14,353 nucleotides of DNA. It comes from CAZIVE01 sp964542435 (lineage in GTDB: Bacteria; Bacteroidota; Bacteroidia; Bacteroidales; Tannerellaceae). Positions 7,127 through 14,353 of this stretch are shown here, piece after piece. Location: NCBI GenBank assembly GCA_964542435.1, contig CAZIVE010000067.1, forward strand, positions 1 through 14,353. Reading direction: 5' to 3'. Every line of letters starts with the position of its first letter. Positions within the stretch are counted from its first letter, which is position 1. The position numbers and the translations under genes are program-made. Under the pieces are notes generated by a model. That model was given only the letters and a program-made list of their open reading frames with translations. It was not told the DNA's origin and ran no database searches.

Positions 7127-8665
7127 ATGAAAAAGAATATGATAAAATACGGTTTCCTTTCACTCTTGCTGGCGACATCCTTGGTGGGTTGCTCCGACTT
7201 TATGGACAATGAACAGAGAGGTGTTACGACAGTAGATAATTTCTATAAGACGGATGCAGAAGTAACCGAAGGACTTTATGCTATCTACAACAGAGTCCAA
7301 GGTGATGATCTGGCTCAGTTCCGTTTCAAGAATCTGCTCTCTGACGAATGTGTCGGAAGTGGAGGTTCTCGTGGTGACGACTCGCAAGGCGAACAGATTG
7401 CAGAATTCCGCTTCGATGCGGATAATACAATGATCAGCACGATGTTCACCCATTATTACAGAATCATCTACAACTGCAACCTTCTGATGGAGCGTACGAC
7501 AGCGGATGATGAGGTTAAGACTATCGCCATTGCTGAAGCAAAAGCCTTCCGTGCTTATGCTTACTTCGAATTGGTTACTCTGTGGGGACCGGTTCCATTG
7601 GTAACGCAGACTTTGGCTGCGGGCAATTATGCACAACCCAATTCTACGGTTGACGCCATCTGGGCTCAGATTGAAAAGGATTTGACAGAGGCTATTGCCG
7701 ATCTGCCTTTGAAGAGCCAGCGCAGTGCCACTTTGAAAGGGAATGTCTGCAAAGGTACCGCTCAAGCTTGGCTGGGCAAAGCTTACCTCTATCAGAAGAA
7801 GTATAGCGAAGCTGCCAAGATGTTTGACGTGGTGATCAACAGCGGTGAATATGCATTGGTATCAGATTTCTCAACCATCTCAAAAGAGGCTGGCGAATTC
7901 AGTTCGGAATCTCTTTTCGAAATCTCTTATACGAACGACCTGACCGTTCTTACTGAAGGAACATCCATGGTAGCCTATTGTGGCCCGCGCAGTCCGTGGT
8001 TCAAAGCTGGAACGAGTGGCATCTCCGAGACAGCATGGGGTTGGTGCGGTCCGTCTCCTGAGAGCTATAAAGCATTTACTGAGGCAGGAGATACCTATCG
8101 TCGCAACAACACAGTGATCAACGAGCAGGAATTGATTAGTAAATATGGTGGTTCTTTGAGACAAAATGGAAATCTTCCCTACAACAATGAAGGTTATGTA
8201 GCATTTAAATATGGTTCTTGGGTTTCTGAAACAAAGGGCGAAGCTTACCATACCGTAGCCGGAACGAATTTCCGTCTGCTTCGTTATGCAGATGTCCTGT
8301 TGATGGCTGCCGAAGCTTATAACCGTATGTCGCCTGCTGACGACCAGAAAGCTCTGGGCTATATCAACCAGGTTCGTAAACGTGCACAGATGCCTGATCT
8401 TACAAGTACGGGCGACAAACTGTTTGCTGACATCAAGACGGAACGTCGTCTCGAACTCTGTTACGAGTTCGTCCGCTTCCAGGATCTGATTCGCTGGGGT
8501 GATGCCGAGACCGTTTTGAAGGACAAAGGCAAATTGGTTCCTCGTGGCGACGGAACGTATATCGAGAATGCCGATGCCGGTTTCAAGGAACGCAACAAGC
8601 TGCTGCCTTTCCCATACACTGAAGTTAGCGTCAATCCGAATATCCAACAGAATCCGGGTTACTAA
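7127..8665 (+). CDS. SusD-like (RagB/SusD family) glycan-binding surface lipoprotein
   Basis: A 512-residue lipoprotein that caps the SusC barrel at the cell surface and binds the glycan for import. The signal peptide ends in a lipobox LVGC with Cys22 as the lipidated residue; SDFMDN after it resembles the region seen in exported SusD proteins. The alpha-helical TPR-like scaffold shows family motifs: AEAKAFRAYAYFELVTLWGPVPLV (about 137-160), the TAQAWLGKAYLYQKKYSEAAKMF repeat helix pair (about 211-233), and RRLELCYEFVRFQDLIRWG near the end. The terminal PNIQQNPGY is characteristic of the family. An in-frame ATG at residue 5 is an alternative start. Sequence does not identify the ligand. No second surface glycan-binding protein (SusE/SusF type) follows, which is unusual for a PUL. 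Confidence 0.96.
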   Translation: MKKNMIKYGFLSLLLATSLVGCSDFMDNEQRGVTTVDNFYKTDAEVTEGLYAIYNRVQGDDLAQFRFKNLLSDECVGSGGSRGDDSQGEQIAEFRFDADNTMISTMFTHYYRIIYNCNLLMERTTADDEVKTIAIAEAKAFRAYAYFELVTLWGPVPLVTQTLAAGNYAQPNSTVDAIWAQIEKDLTEAIADLPLKSQRSATLKGNVCKGTAQAWLGKAYLYQKKYSEAAKMFDVVINSGEYALVSDFSTISKEAGEFSSESLFEISYTNDLTVLTEGTSMVAYCGPRSPWFKAGTSGISETAWGWCGPSPESYKAFTEAGDTYRRNNTVINEQELISKYGGSLRQNGNLPYNNEGYVAFKYGSWVSETKGEAYHTVAGTNFRLLRYADVLLMAAEAYNRMSPADDQKALGYINQVRKRAQMPDLTSTGDKLFADIKTERRLELCYEFVRFQDLIRWGDAETVLKDKGKLVPRGDGTYIENADAGFKERNKLLPFPYTEVSVNPNIQQNPGY

Positions 8666-8698
8666 TATTAACTGTATATTTGTGTAGATTGCTTTGAG

Positions 8699-8725
8699 GG
8701 CCGGTCCATTATCGGACCGGCCTTT
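8699..8725 (+). terminator. Hairpin between susD and the GH30 gene (attenuator or terminator)
   Basis: GGCCGGTCC (8699-8707) pairs perfectly with GGACCGGCC (8714-8722) around a 6-nt loop, and TTTG follows. The stem can extend into AGG/CTTT with wobble pairs. The T-run is short, so partial termination or protection of the 3' end of the susCD message is more likely than complete stop. It lies 33 nt after the susD stop. Confidence 0.65.
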
Positions 8726-8769
8726 GTAATGAATGAATTTTAAATATCTAATCAACCATAAGAAAAAAC

Positions 8770-10272
8770 ATGAATAAATATTTCATCTCTATTTCGGCAG
8801 GTATTCTGTTATCTGCAATAGGTGCGACACAACTCCACGCGCAGTTTGTTACCACCACTCAAAGTCAACAGTGGAAAGTGCAGGCTTCACCGAAGGCGGG
8901 TGCAGCCATTAAGGCGGACTCTACGTTGATCATCGACCTCAGCAAGACGGATCAGACCATCGAAGGCTTCGGTACCTGCTTCAACGAACTGGGCTGGACC
9001 AGCCTTTCGCTGCTGCCCGAAAAGGAACGCGATGGCATCTTGAAGGAGATGTTCGCTCCAGGCGTTGGCGCTAACTTCACGGTCTGCCGTATGCCGGTTG
9101 CAGCCAACGACTTCGCGCTTGAATACTATTCGTATGATGACACGGAAGGCGACTTCGCCATGAACAACTTTTCCATCAGTCACGACAAAGCGACGTTGAT
9201 CCCCTTCATCAAGGCAGCCAAGAAATACCAACCGAATCTGAAAGTCTGGGCATCGCCCTGGACGCCGCCGGCTTGGATGAAATGGAACAAACATTACGCA
9301 TGTGCATCTACCGCAGCCATGAAACAACGCATGGAGCAGATGATGAAACGCATGGAGCAGAACCGCAAGCCAGGACAGGCTGCACCCAGTCTGCCGGGAA
9401 TGCTTTCCGTGGACAACGGCTTGGCTATCGACAAACAGATCAAAGAAGGAACCGATGGATTCATTCAGGAGCCACAGTATCTGAAAGCCTATGCACTCTA
9501 CTTCCAAAAATTTATCAAGGCTTACCGCGCAGAAGGTATCGAGATCTTCGGTGTTATGCCGCAGAATGAATTCAATTCCAATACACTCTATCCGGGTTGT
9601 TGCTGGAAAGCCGGTTCGCTGGCCAACTTCATCGGCAAATATCTTGGTCCGGCCATGCAGGAAATTGGCGTAAAGACAATGTTCGGAACCGTTGAACGTG
9701 CCAAGGAAGCTATGGTCGATACCGTATTGACGGATTCCGACGCTCAGAAATATGTCTCCGCTGTCAGCTTCCAATGGGCAGGACGCGGCGCATTGCCCGG
9801 CATACACCAGCGTTATCCTAACATGAAACTTATCCAGAGCGAACAGGAATGTGGCAATGGCAAGAACGACTGGGCAGCTATGATGCATTGTTGGGAACTG
9901 ATGCACCATTATCTGAACAACGGCGTTTCGATTTACGACTATTGGAACACTTCGCTGCTCGAAGGTGGCGTGAGCCATTGGGGCTGGTCGCAGAACTCGC
10001 TCGTGACGGTGGCTAAAGATGGCAAATCGTTTAAATATACCCTGGAGTATTATCTGCTGAAACATGCCAGCCATTTTGTGCTTCCGGGCGCTAAAAGACT
10101 GGTGACAGCCGGCGATTGCAAGGACGTAATCTGCTTTGTCAATAAAGATGGCAAAGTAGCAGTTTTGATTGCCAACGAAGCCGATGCAGATAAAACCGTC
10201 AGCATCCAGCTTGGAAAGAAGAGTTATTCGCCCGTCATCAAAGCGCACTCTGTAAACACTATTATATTATAG
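8770..10272 (+). CDS. Secreted GH30 family glycoside hydrolase
   Basis: A 500-residue retaining beta-glycosidase of the glucosylceramidase/beta-1,6-glucanase clan. Residues 1-24 are a signal peptide (cleavage near LHA-Q) without lipobox, so periplasmic location is most likely. GFGTCFNELGW (66-76) starts the barrel, and KVWASPWTPPAWMKWN (158-173) is a GH30 hallmark. VMPQNEFN (262-269) carries the acid/base Glu267, and LIQSEQECG (354-362) the nucleophile, by alignment to other GH30 enzymes Glu358 rather than Glu360. YDYWNTSLLEGG (389-400) and the beta-sandwich tail (about 435-500) complete the fold. A methionine-rich stretch with an internal duplication sits at about 183-215. The gene is 104 bp after susD, likely in the same transcript past an attenuating hairpin. 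Subfamily, and hence beta-1,6-glucan, galactan, xylan or other specificity, cannot be fixed here. Confidence 0.92.
   Translation: MNKYFISISAGILLSAIGATQLHAQFVTTTQSQQWKVQASPKAGAAIKADSTLIIDLSKTDQTIEGFGTCFNELGWTSLSLLPEKERDGILKEMFAPGVGANFTVCRMPVAANDFALEYYSYDDTEGDFAMNNFSISHDKATLIPFIKAAKKYQPNLKVWASPWTPPAWMKWNKHYACASTAAMKQRMEQMMKRMEQNRKPGQAAPSLPGMLSVDNGLAIDKQIKEGTDGFIQEPQYLKAYALYFQKFIKAYRAEGIEIFGVMPQNEFNSNTLYPGCCWKAGSLANFIGKYLGPAMQEIGVKTMFGTVERAKEAMVDTVLTDSDAQKYVSAVSFQWAGRGALPGIHQRYPNMKLIQSEQECGNGKNDWAAMMHCWELMHHYLNNGVSIYDYWNTSLLEGGVSHWGWSQNSLVTVAKDGKSFKYTLEYYLLKHASHFVLPGAKRLVTAGDCKDVICFVNKDGKVAVLIANEADADKTVSIQLGKKSYSPVIKAHSVNTIIL
9319..9360 (+). repeat. Short tandem duplication inside the GH30 gene
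   Basis: ATGAAACAACGCATGGAGCAG at 9319-9339 is followed, after one ATG codon, by ATGAAACGCATGGAGCAG at 9343-9360. They encode MKQRMEQ and MKRMEQ. The copies differ only by one extra CAA codon, which suggests a recent in-frame duplication in a surface loop. Confidence 0.8.
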
Positions 10273-10280
10273 AAAGAGAG

Positions 10281-10321
10281 CTCACCAAGGCGTTTGCATA
10301 AGTTGAAAACACCTTGGCGAG
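10281..10321 (+). other. Imperfect hairpin between the GH30 and GH2 genes
   Basis: CTCACCAAGGCGTTT (10281-10295) pairs with 10307-10321 over 15 positions with two A/C mismatches and an 11-nt loop. It begins 9 nt after the GH30 stop. No T-run follows, so it looks more like an RNA-processing or 3'-end-protecting structure than an intrinsic terminator. The remaining 10322-10468 stretch has no gene. Confidence 0.6.
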
Positions 10322-10422
10322 TACTCTGAAAGGTTCCTGCAGAATTGCAACGCTTCTCCAAAGCATTCGTAACCTGTTTCACACGGTGAAGGAGGATGCA
10401 ATTTCTTACCAAACATATTTCC

Positions 10423-10430
10423 TATCTTTA
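10423..10430 (+). promoter_or_regulatory. Weak candidate -7 element for the GH2 gene
   Basis: TATCTTTA is one base off TAnnTTTG and begins 46 nt before the GH2 start codon, almost the same spacing as the candidate before the GH13 gene. Only TTTC is seen where a -33 element would lie. The 196-bp gap before the GH2 gene makes an own promoter plausible. Confidence 0.3.
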
Positions 10431-10468
10431 CGATAAAATAGAAAGATTCATAATCAATTTACAAATTC

Positions 10469-13400
10469 ATGAAACGTCTGTTATACTTAACAATCTCTGC
10501 TTTGCTGGCGACTCCTCTGTTCGCGCAGCAGAAAAACTACCTTGACCATCTTTCGGACTACATCGAGAATACCTCGGTGTTTGAAGAGAATCAGGAGGCC
10601 GGTCATGCCTATTTTGTGCCGGCGAAACATCTTTCACTCAATGGGACGTGGCGCTTTCTCTTTTGCAATGCGCCCACCGCGGTACCAAAGGATTTCTTCC
10701 GAACCGGTTTCAACGATGGAAAATGGAACAGCATCGAAGTGCCTTCGAACTGGGAGATGAAAGGTTTTGGCGACCGGATGTTCCGTAACGTTCATGCACC
10801 GTTTGCCCTGCAGATACCTGAAGGCGCTTATCCTCCTGCCTATATGCGCTACATGCAGCGTACGCCGACGCCACCGTTCGCAGTTATGCCTCCGAAGGTA
10901 CCTTGGGAATACAATCCGACAGGTGCTTACCGACGCACCTTCACCGTTCCGAGCGATTGGAAAGGCGAGCAGATTTTACTTCGCATGGAGAAGACTGCTT
11001 CTGCCTCGTTTGTCTGGATCAACGGCGAACAGGTCGGTTACAACGAAGGAGCGCAGGAACCTGCCGAATATGACATTACAAAATATGTGAAACCGGGGAA
11101 GAACACGATCGCCGTATGTGTGTTGAAATTTTCTGACGGCTTTTATCTGGAAGGTCAGGACTACTGGCGTTTGGCTGGCATCTTTGACGATGTTTGGATT
11201 TATGCCGCTCCGAAGACGCGCCTTTACGACTGGCAGATTATCACCGATCTTGACGATGCCTATCGTGATGCGACACTGAAGGTGAAGCTGGATGTGAAAC
11301 GTTATGACGCTGCAGCCTCTTCCAACTACACGCTGAAAGCCGTTCTGAACGATGCTTCCGGTGCGCAGGTGACTGAGATGAAATCCGCAGTGTTCGCCAT
11401 GAAAGAGAAGGGCGATCAATGGATAGACTTGAGCACAGCCGTGCAGAATCCGAAGAAGTGGACTTCAGAAACGCCTGTGCTCTACACCCTGAAAATGGAA
11501 TTGCTCGATGCCAACGGTCAGGTCGTTGACCAGGCTTCGCAGCGCATCGGATTCAAGGAAACACTCATCAAAGGTGACACCTTCTTCCTCAATGGCGTTC
11601 CCGTGAAGATCAGCGCCACCAACAGTCACATGCAGGATCCCGAAATGGGACATCGTATGACCGAAGCGGTCATTCGCAAGGATTTTGAGATATTGAAACA
11701 GCATAACTTCAACGCCGTGCGCACGTCGCATTATCCGCCTGTCAATAAATACCTCGAATTGGCTGACGAATATGGCCTCTTCATCATTGATGAGACGGGC
11801 GACGAAAGCCATGCCACGGAATATGTCTCCAACCTTCCGGCTTTCATCCCGATGTATCAGGAGCGAGTGCGTCGTATGGTGCTGCGCGATCGCAACCATC
11901 CGTGCATCCTCTTTTGGAGCGCGGGAAACGAGAGCGGCGAAGGCCCTGACATCACGGAAGTGGTGAAGGAGGGAAAGAAATACGATCCGACGCGTTATTG
12001 GATGTATGGCGGCAATTCCTTCTCGCATCCTGCCGAGGACATCATCGGTCCGCGCTATCCTTCACCTTCAGAACTGGAGATACAGGTGGCCGCAGAACCG
12101 GACAAGAACGATATCCGTCCGTCGTTCATGGATGAATATCTCTCTGTAGCCGGCAATGGCGGTGGCGGATTGGACGACTACTGGCGCGTCATTTACAATC
12201 ATCCGCGCATAATGGGTGGCGCCATCTGGGATTTTGTCAGTCCCGGACTTACCGAACATGCTCGCACCTTGACCGATCAGTCGCCTTTCCATACGCAATC
12301 AGTGATGATGGGCAACGCGAAACTAGTCAACCTTAGCAAGAAGCAGGCCAATAAAGTACTTGATCTGAATGGTCACGATCAGTGGGTAGAAGTCTATCGA
12401 GGCAATAATCTTGAGATTGCCGGCGACAAGCTGACGCTTACCTGCCGTCTCTTCCCGCGCAAGCTGGTTTCGAGTTGCGGTTCGTTCATTACGAAAGGCA
12501 ATTATCAGTACGGTTTGCAGCAGCATGGCAAAGACTCTCTCGATTTCTATATATATAATGGTAAGAAACAAACGTTGCGCGTGGCGCTTCCGTCAGACTG
12601 GGAAGAACATTGGCACCAGCTCTCCGGCGTCTATGACGGTAAGCAGATGAAAGTCTTCATCGACAACCGCGAAGCAGGCAGCATGGAGGCCAATGGCAAC
12701 ATCGTCAATTTCCCGTTCCCTGTCAACATCGGACGCAATGAAGAGGAACATGGCCAGGAAACCAATGTCTATATTTGCGATGCGCAACTGGATGACGTAG
12801 GCATCTTCGCTGATGCCATCACGCCCGACGAACTTGCCAAGCTGAAGGATCCTGCTGAAAAGTCGGCGCTTTGGCTCACCTTCGAAGAGGAGCATGACGC
12901 AGGCACCTATTTCAGTTACGGCATCGGCGCCCGAACCTACGGAAGCATCTGGCCCGATCGTCGTCCGCAGCCTGAGATGGAGCAGATGAAGCACAGCACA
13001 CAGCCGATTGTAGCCACATTGCTCGACGAGACGAGCGGCACAGTGGAGATGACCAATCATTTCAACTTTCTCAATGCCTCCGCTCTCGCCACTTATTGGA
13101 CGCTGACCGAAGATACTACTGTCCTTCAGCAGGGAGAACTTTCTCCGGACATAGCTGCGCAACAAAGCAAGACCGTGCAGATCCCGATCCGTTCCTTCAC
13201 AAAACAACCCGGGAAAGAATATCGCATCAACCTCTCATCGACGTTAAAGAATGATGAGCTTTGGGCAAAGAAAGGCTTCGAAGTGGCATGGAACCAGCTG
13301 GAACTGGGAGGACGCGCTTCACTGCCCGAATCTACCAAGGCAACGTCGTCCGTACAGCTTACGGAGAACGACAGCCAGACTATTGCAAAGGGCAATGGTT

Positions 13401-14296
13401 TCGAATATGCCTTCGACAAACAGAGCGGATCGCTCGTATCAATGAAGGTAAATGGAAAAGAGATGTTGGATGAACCGCTCGAGATGAACGTTTGGCGTGC
13501 TCCTTTGGCTAACGAATTAGATCAGTGGAACTCTCGTACAGCTCATTCCCAGAAATGGAAAGAGGGCTTCGGCGAGATGACCGCTACAGAATGGTACTCG
13601 ACAGGCATCGATCGACTGACACACAAATTGGAGTCTTTCCGATGCGAACAGGCAGGCAGCAAAGTAGTCGTTTCGGTTCGTACCTTCGATCAGACCAATG
13701 AAAGCTCCGTCGGGAATCGCGATCTTTACATCAGAGGACAGGAATACAACGGTTTCGAAAACATCTTCACCTACACAATCGATGGCAATGGAGAGATTAC
13801 ATTGCATCACAGCATTGCACCGCAAGGGAATATGCCGATGTGGCTGCCCAGAATCGGACTGAAGATGATGTTGAACAAGTCGCTGGATAACGTCACCTAT
13901 TATGGCCGCGGACCGGAAGAGAATTATACCGATCGCAAGACCGGCTATAAAGTCGGTATCTATACAACAACCGCCGAGAAAATGTACGAGCCATATCTGA
14001 TTCCTCAGGACAACGGGCTTCGTACCGACACACGTTGGCTGAAGATGACCGACGCTAATGGTAAAGGTCTTGCCTTCTGTATGAACGAACTTTTCAACTT
14101 TAACACATCCATCTATTCCACAGACAATCTGACAAAGGCATCCTACACCTATCAGCTGCAGCCCGCAAAAGGTCTGACGCTGAATCTGGATTACGCCACA
14201 ACCGGCGTTGGATGTACAGCCCGATCCACGTTCGCCGCCTACCGCGTTTATCCTGCGCAGTACGTCCGTGAGGTGATTATCCGGCCGATAAAGTAA
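10469..14296 (+). CDS. Large secreted GH2 beta-galactosidase-like enzyme with inserted LamG domain
   Basis: A 1275-residue LacZ-type GH2 enzyme. The signal peptide is 1-19 (PLFA-Q), with no lipobox. A sugar-binding jelly roll spans about 45-248 (LSLNGTWRFLF, then NPTGAYRRTFTVP), an Ig-like domain about 249-362 and a TIM barrel from about 364. FNAVRTSHYPP (414-424) carries the LacZ His391 equivalent, and FWSAGNESG (482-490) the acid/base Glu488. Glu446 and His448 match LacZ Mg ligands; FMDEY (553-557) carries the nucleophile Glu556. After GGAIWDFVSPGL (583-594) a ConA-like/LamG segment (about 617-793) intervenes before WPDRRPQPEMEQMK resumes the LacZ fold. The Bgal_small_N domain covers about 978-1270 (NVWRAP, YYGRGPEENY). 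LacZ NRHEHHP reads NSHMQDP here and His540 aligns with Ser559, so galactosidase specificity is uncertain. It probably trims beta-linked ends of the imported glycan, with the GH30 enzyme. Confidence 0.93.
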   Translation: MKRLLYLTISALLATPLFAQQKNYLDHLSDYIENTSVFEENQEAGHAYFVPAKHLSLNGTWRFLFCNAPTAVPKDFFRTGFNDGKWNSIEVPSNWEMKGFGDRMFRNVHAPFALQIPEGAYPPAYMRYMQRTPTPPFAVMPPKVPWEYNPTGAYRRTFTVPSDWKGEQILLRMEKTASASFVWINGEQVGYNEGAQEPAEYDITKYVKPGKNTIAVCVLKFSDGFYLEGQDYWRLAGIFDDVWIYAAPKTRLYDWQIITDLDDAYRDATLKVKLDVKRYDAAASSNYTLKAVLNDASGAQVTEMKSAVFAMKEKGDQWIDLSTAVQNPKKWTSETPVLYTLKMELLDANGQVVDQASQRIGFKETLIKGDTFFLNGVPVKISATNSHMQDPEMGHRMTEAVIRKDFEILKQHNFNAVRTSHYPPVNKYLELADEYGLFIIDETGDESHATEYVSNLPAFIPMYQERVRRMVLRDRNHPCILFWSAGNESGEGPDITEVVKEGKKYDPTRYWMYGGNSFSHPAEDIIGPRYPSPSELEIQVAAEPDKNDIRPSFMDEYLSVAGNGGGGLDDYWRVIYNHPRIMGGAIWDFVSPGLTEHARTLTDQSPFHTQSVMMGNAKLVNLSKKQANKVLDLNGHDQWVEVYRGNNLEIAGDKLTLTCRLFPRKLVSSCGSFITKGNYQYGLQQHGKDSLDFYIYNGKKQTLRVALPSDWEEHWHQLSGVYDGKQMKVFIDNREAGSMEANGNIVNFPFPVNIGRNEEEHGQETNVYICDAQLDDVGIFADAITPDELAKLKDPAEKSALWLTFEEEHDAGTYFSYGIGARTYGSIWPDRRPQPEMEQMKHSTQPIVATLLDETSGTVEMTNHFNFLNASALATYWTLTEDTTVLQQGELSPDIAAQQSKTVQIPIRSFTKQPGKEYRINLSSTLKNDELWAKKGFEVAWNQLELGGRASLPESTKATSSVQLTENDSQTIAKGNGFEYAFDKQSGSLVSMKVNGKEMLDEPLEMNVWRAPLANELDQWNSRTAHSQKWKEGFGEMTATEWYSTGIDRLTHKLESFRCEQAGSKVVVSVRTFDQTNESSVGNRDLYIRGQEYNGFENIFTYTIDGNGEITLHHSIAPQGNMPMWLPRIGLKMMLNKSLDNVTYYGRGPEENYTDRKTGYKVGIYTTTAEKMYEPYLIPQDNGLRTDTRWLKMTDANGKGLAFCMNELFNFNTSIYSTDNLTKASYTYQLQPAKGLTLNLDYATTGVGCTARSTFAAYRVYPAQYVREVIIRPIK

Positions 14297-14320
14297 CGTT
14301 TATAAGAGTATTAAAAAGGA

Positions 14321-14353
14321 AAGAGGCAGGCCGAAAGCTTGCCTCTTGCTTTT
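14321..14353 (+). terminator. Intrinsic terminator after the GH2 gene
   Basis: AAGAGGCAGGC (14321-14331) pairs with GCTTGCCTCTT (14337-14347) over 11 positions with one G-U pair and a 5-nt loop. GCTTTT follows and runs to the edge of the window, so the T-tract may continue. It begins 25 nt after the GH2 stop and marks the end of the locus on this side. Confidence 0.85.

Noticed and set aside
8675..8682. TATATTTG, an exact match to TAnnTTTG between susD and GH30
   Set aside because: No -33 element is present at the right distance (8650-8654 reads AATC-like sequence), and a transcript would run straight into the hairpin at 8699. Such matches are frequent in AT-rich gaps.
7880..8755. Minus-strand open frame of 291 codons over the susD end and the following gap
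   Set aside because: Antisense to conserved SusD motifs and it crosses the hairpin at 8699-8722. No promoter or domain supports it.
8887..10248. Open frame of 453 codons on the minus strand
   Set aside because: It is wholly antisense to the GH30 gene, which has catalytic motifs and a signal peptide. The antisense translation is rich in His, Cys, Phe and Arg and shows no recognisable domain; it is a codon-usage shadow.

Overview
The window looks like a chromosomal stretch of a gut- or rumen-type Bacteroidales (Bacteroides/Prevotella-like) genome. The supporting signs are a SusC/SusD pair, an ECF sigma/FecR-type anti-sigma pair, a Bacteroidetes-type -7 promoter motif (TAnnTTTG), start codons without strong Shine-Dalgarno sequences, and a balanced base composition (judged by eye). 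A run of exactly 100 Ns inside the susC-like gene indicates a draft or metagenome-assembled scaffold. Genus cannot be settled from the sequence alone. All supported genes lie on the + strand. I see no tRNA, rRNA, CRISPR array, insertion sequence or integrase, and no gene-free stretch exceeds 300 bases.

Layout: (1) 74-1801 encodes a secreted GH13 alpha-glucan-active enzyme, closed by a very strong 15-bp-stem terminator, so it is transcriptionally separate from what follows. (2) 1981-3613 encodes an ECF sigma factor and its membrane-spanning FecR-like anti-sigma factor. (3) 3885-8665 encodes a TonB-dependent SusC-like transporter with an N-terminal STN signalling domain (interrupted by the assembly gap) and its SusD-like surface lipoprotein partner. 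(4) 8770-14296 encodes two secreted glycosidases: a GH30 enzyme and a large GH2 enzyme with a LamG/concanavalin-like domain inserted in its catalytic region. A terminator ends the locus at the right edge.

Together, parts 2-4 form a polysaccharide utilization locus (PUL) under trans-envelope control. The expected model is that the SusC STN domain contacts the periplasmic part of FecR when ligand is transported, freeing the sigma factor. The most striking non-coding signal supports this. A bipartite element, GCTCATCCTTTT-N11-GTGTCAATT, occurs twice with both halves perfectly conserved and identical spacing: just upstream of fecR (2578-2609) and upstream of susC (3649-3680). It has the geometry of an ECF promoter and is the best candidate for the binding site of this sigma factor. 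The susC copy overlaps a possible fecR terminator and is followed by a leader of about 200 nt with an 11-bp hairpin. Further hairpins sit between susD and GH30 and between GH30 and GH2, so expression is probably stepped down along the locus.

The GH30 plus GH2 content suggests a beta-linked glycan rather than starch as substrate. That is inference; the exact glycan cannot be read from sequence. I find no system that is clearly of a new type. The points most worth follow-up are the duplicated promoter element, the SusC leader, the LamG-containing GH2 with altered active-site motifs, and the missing part of SusC.
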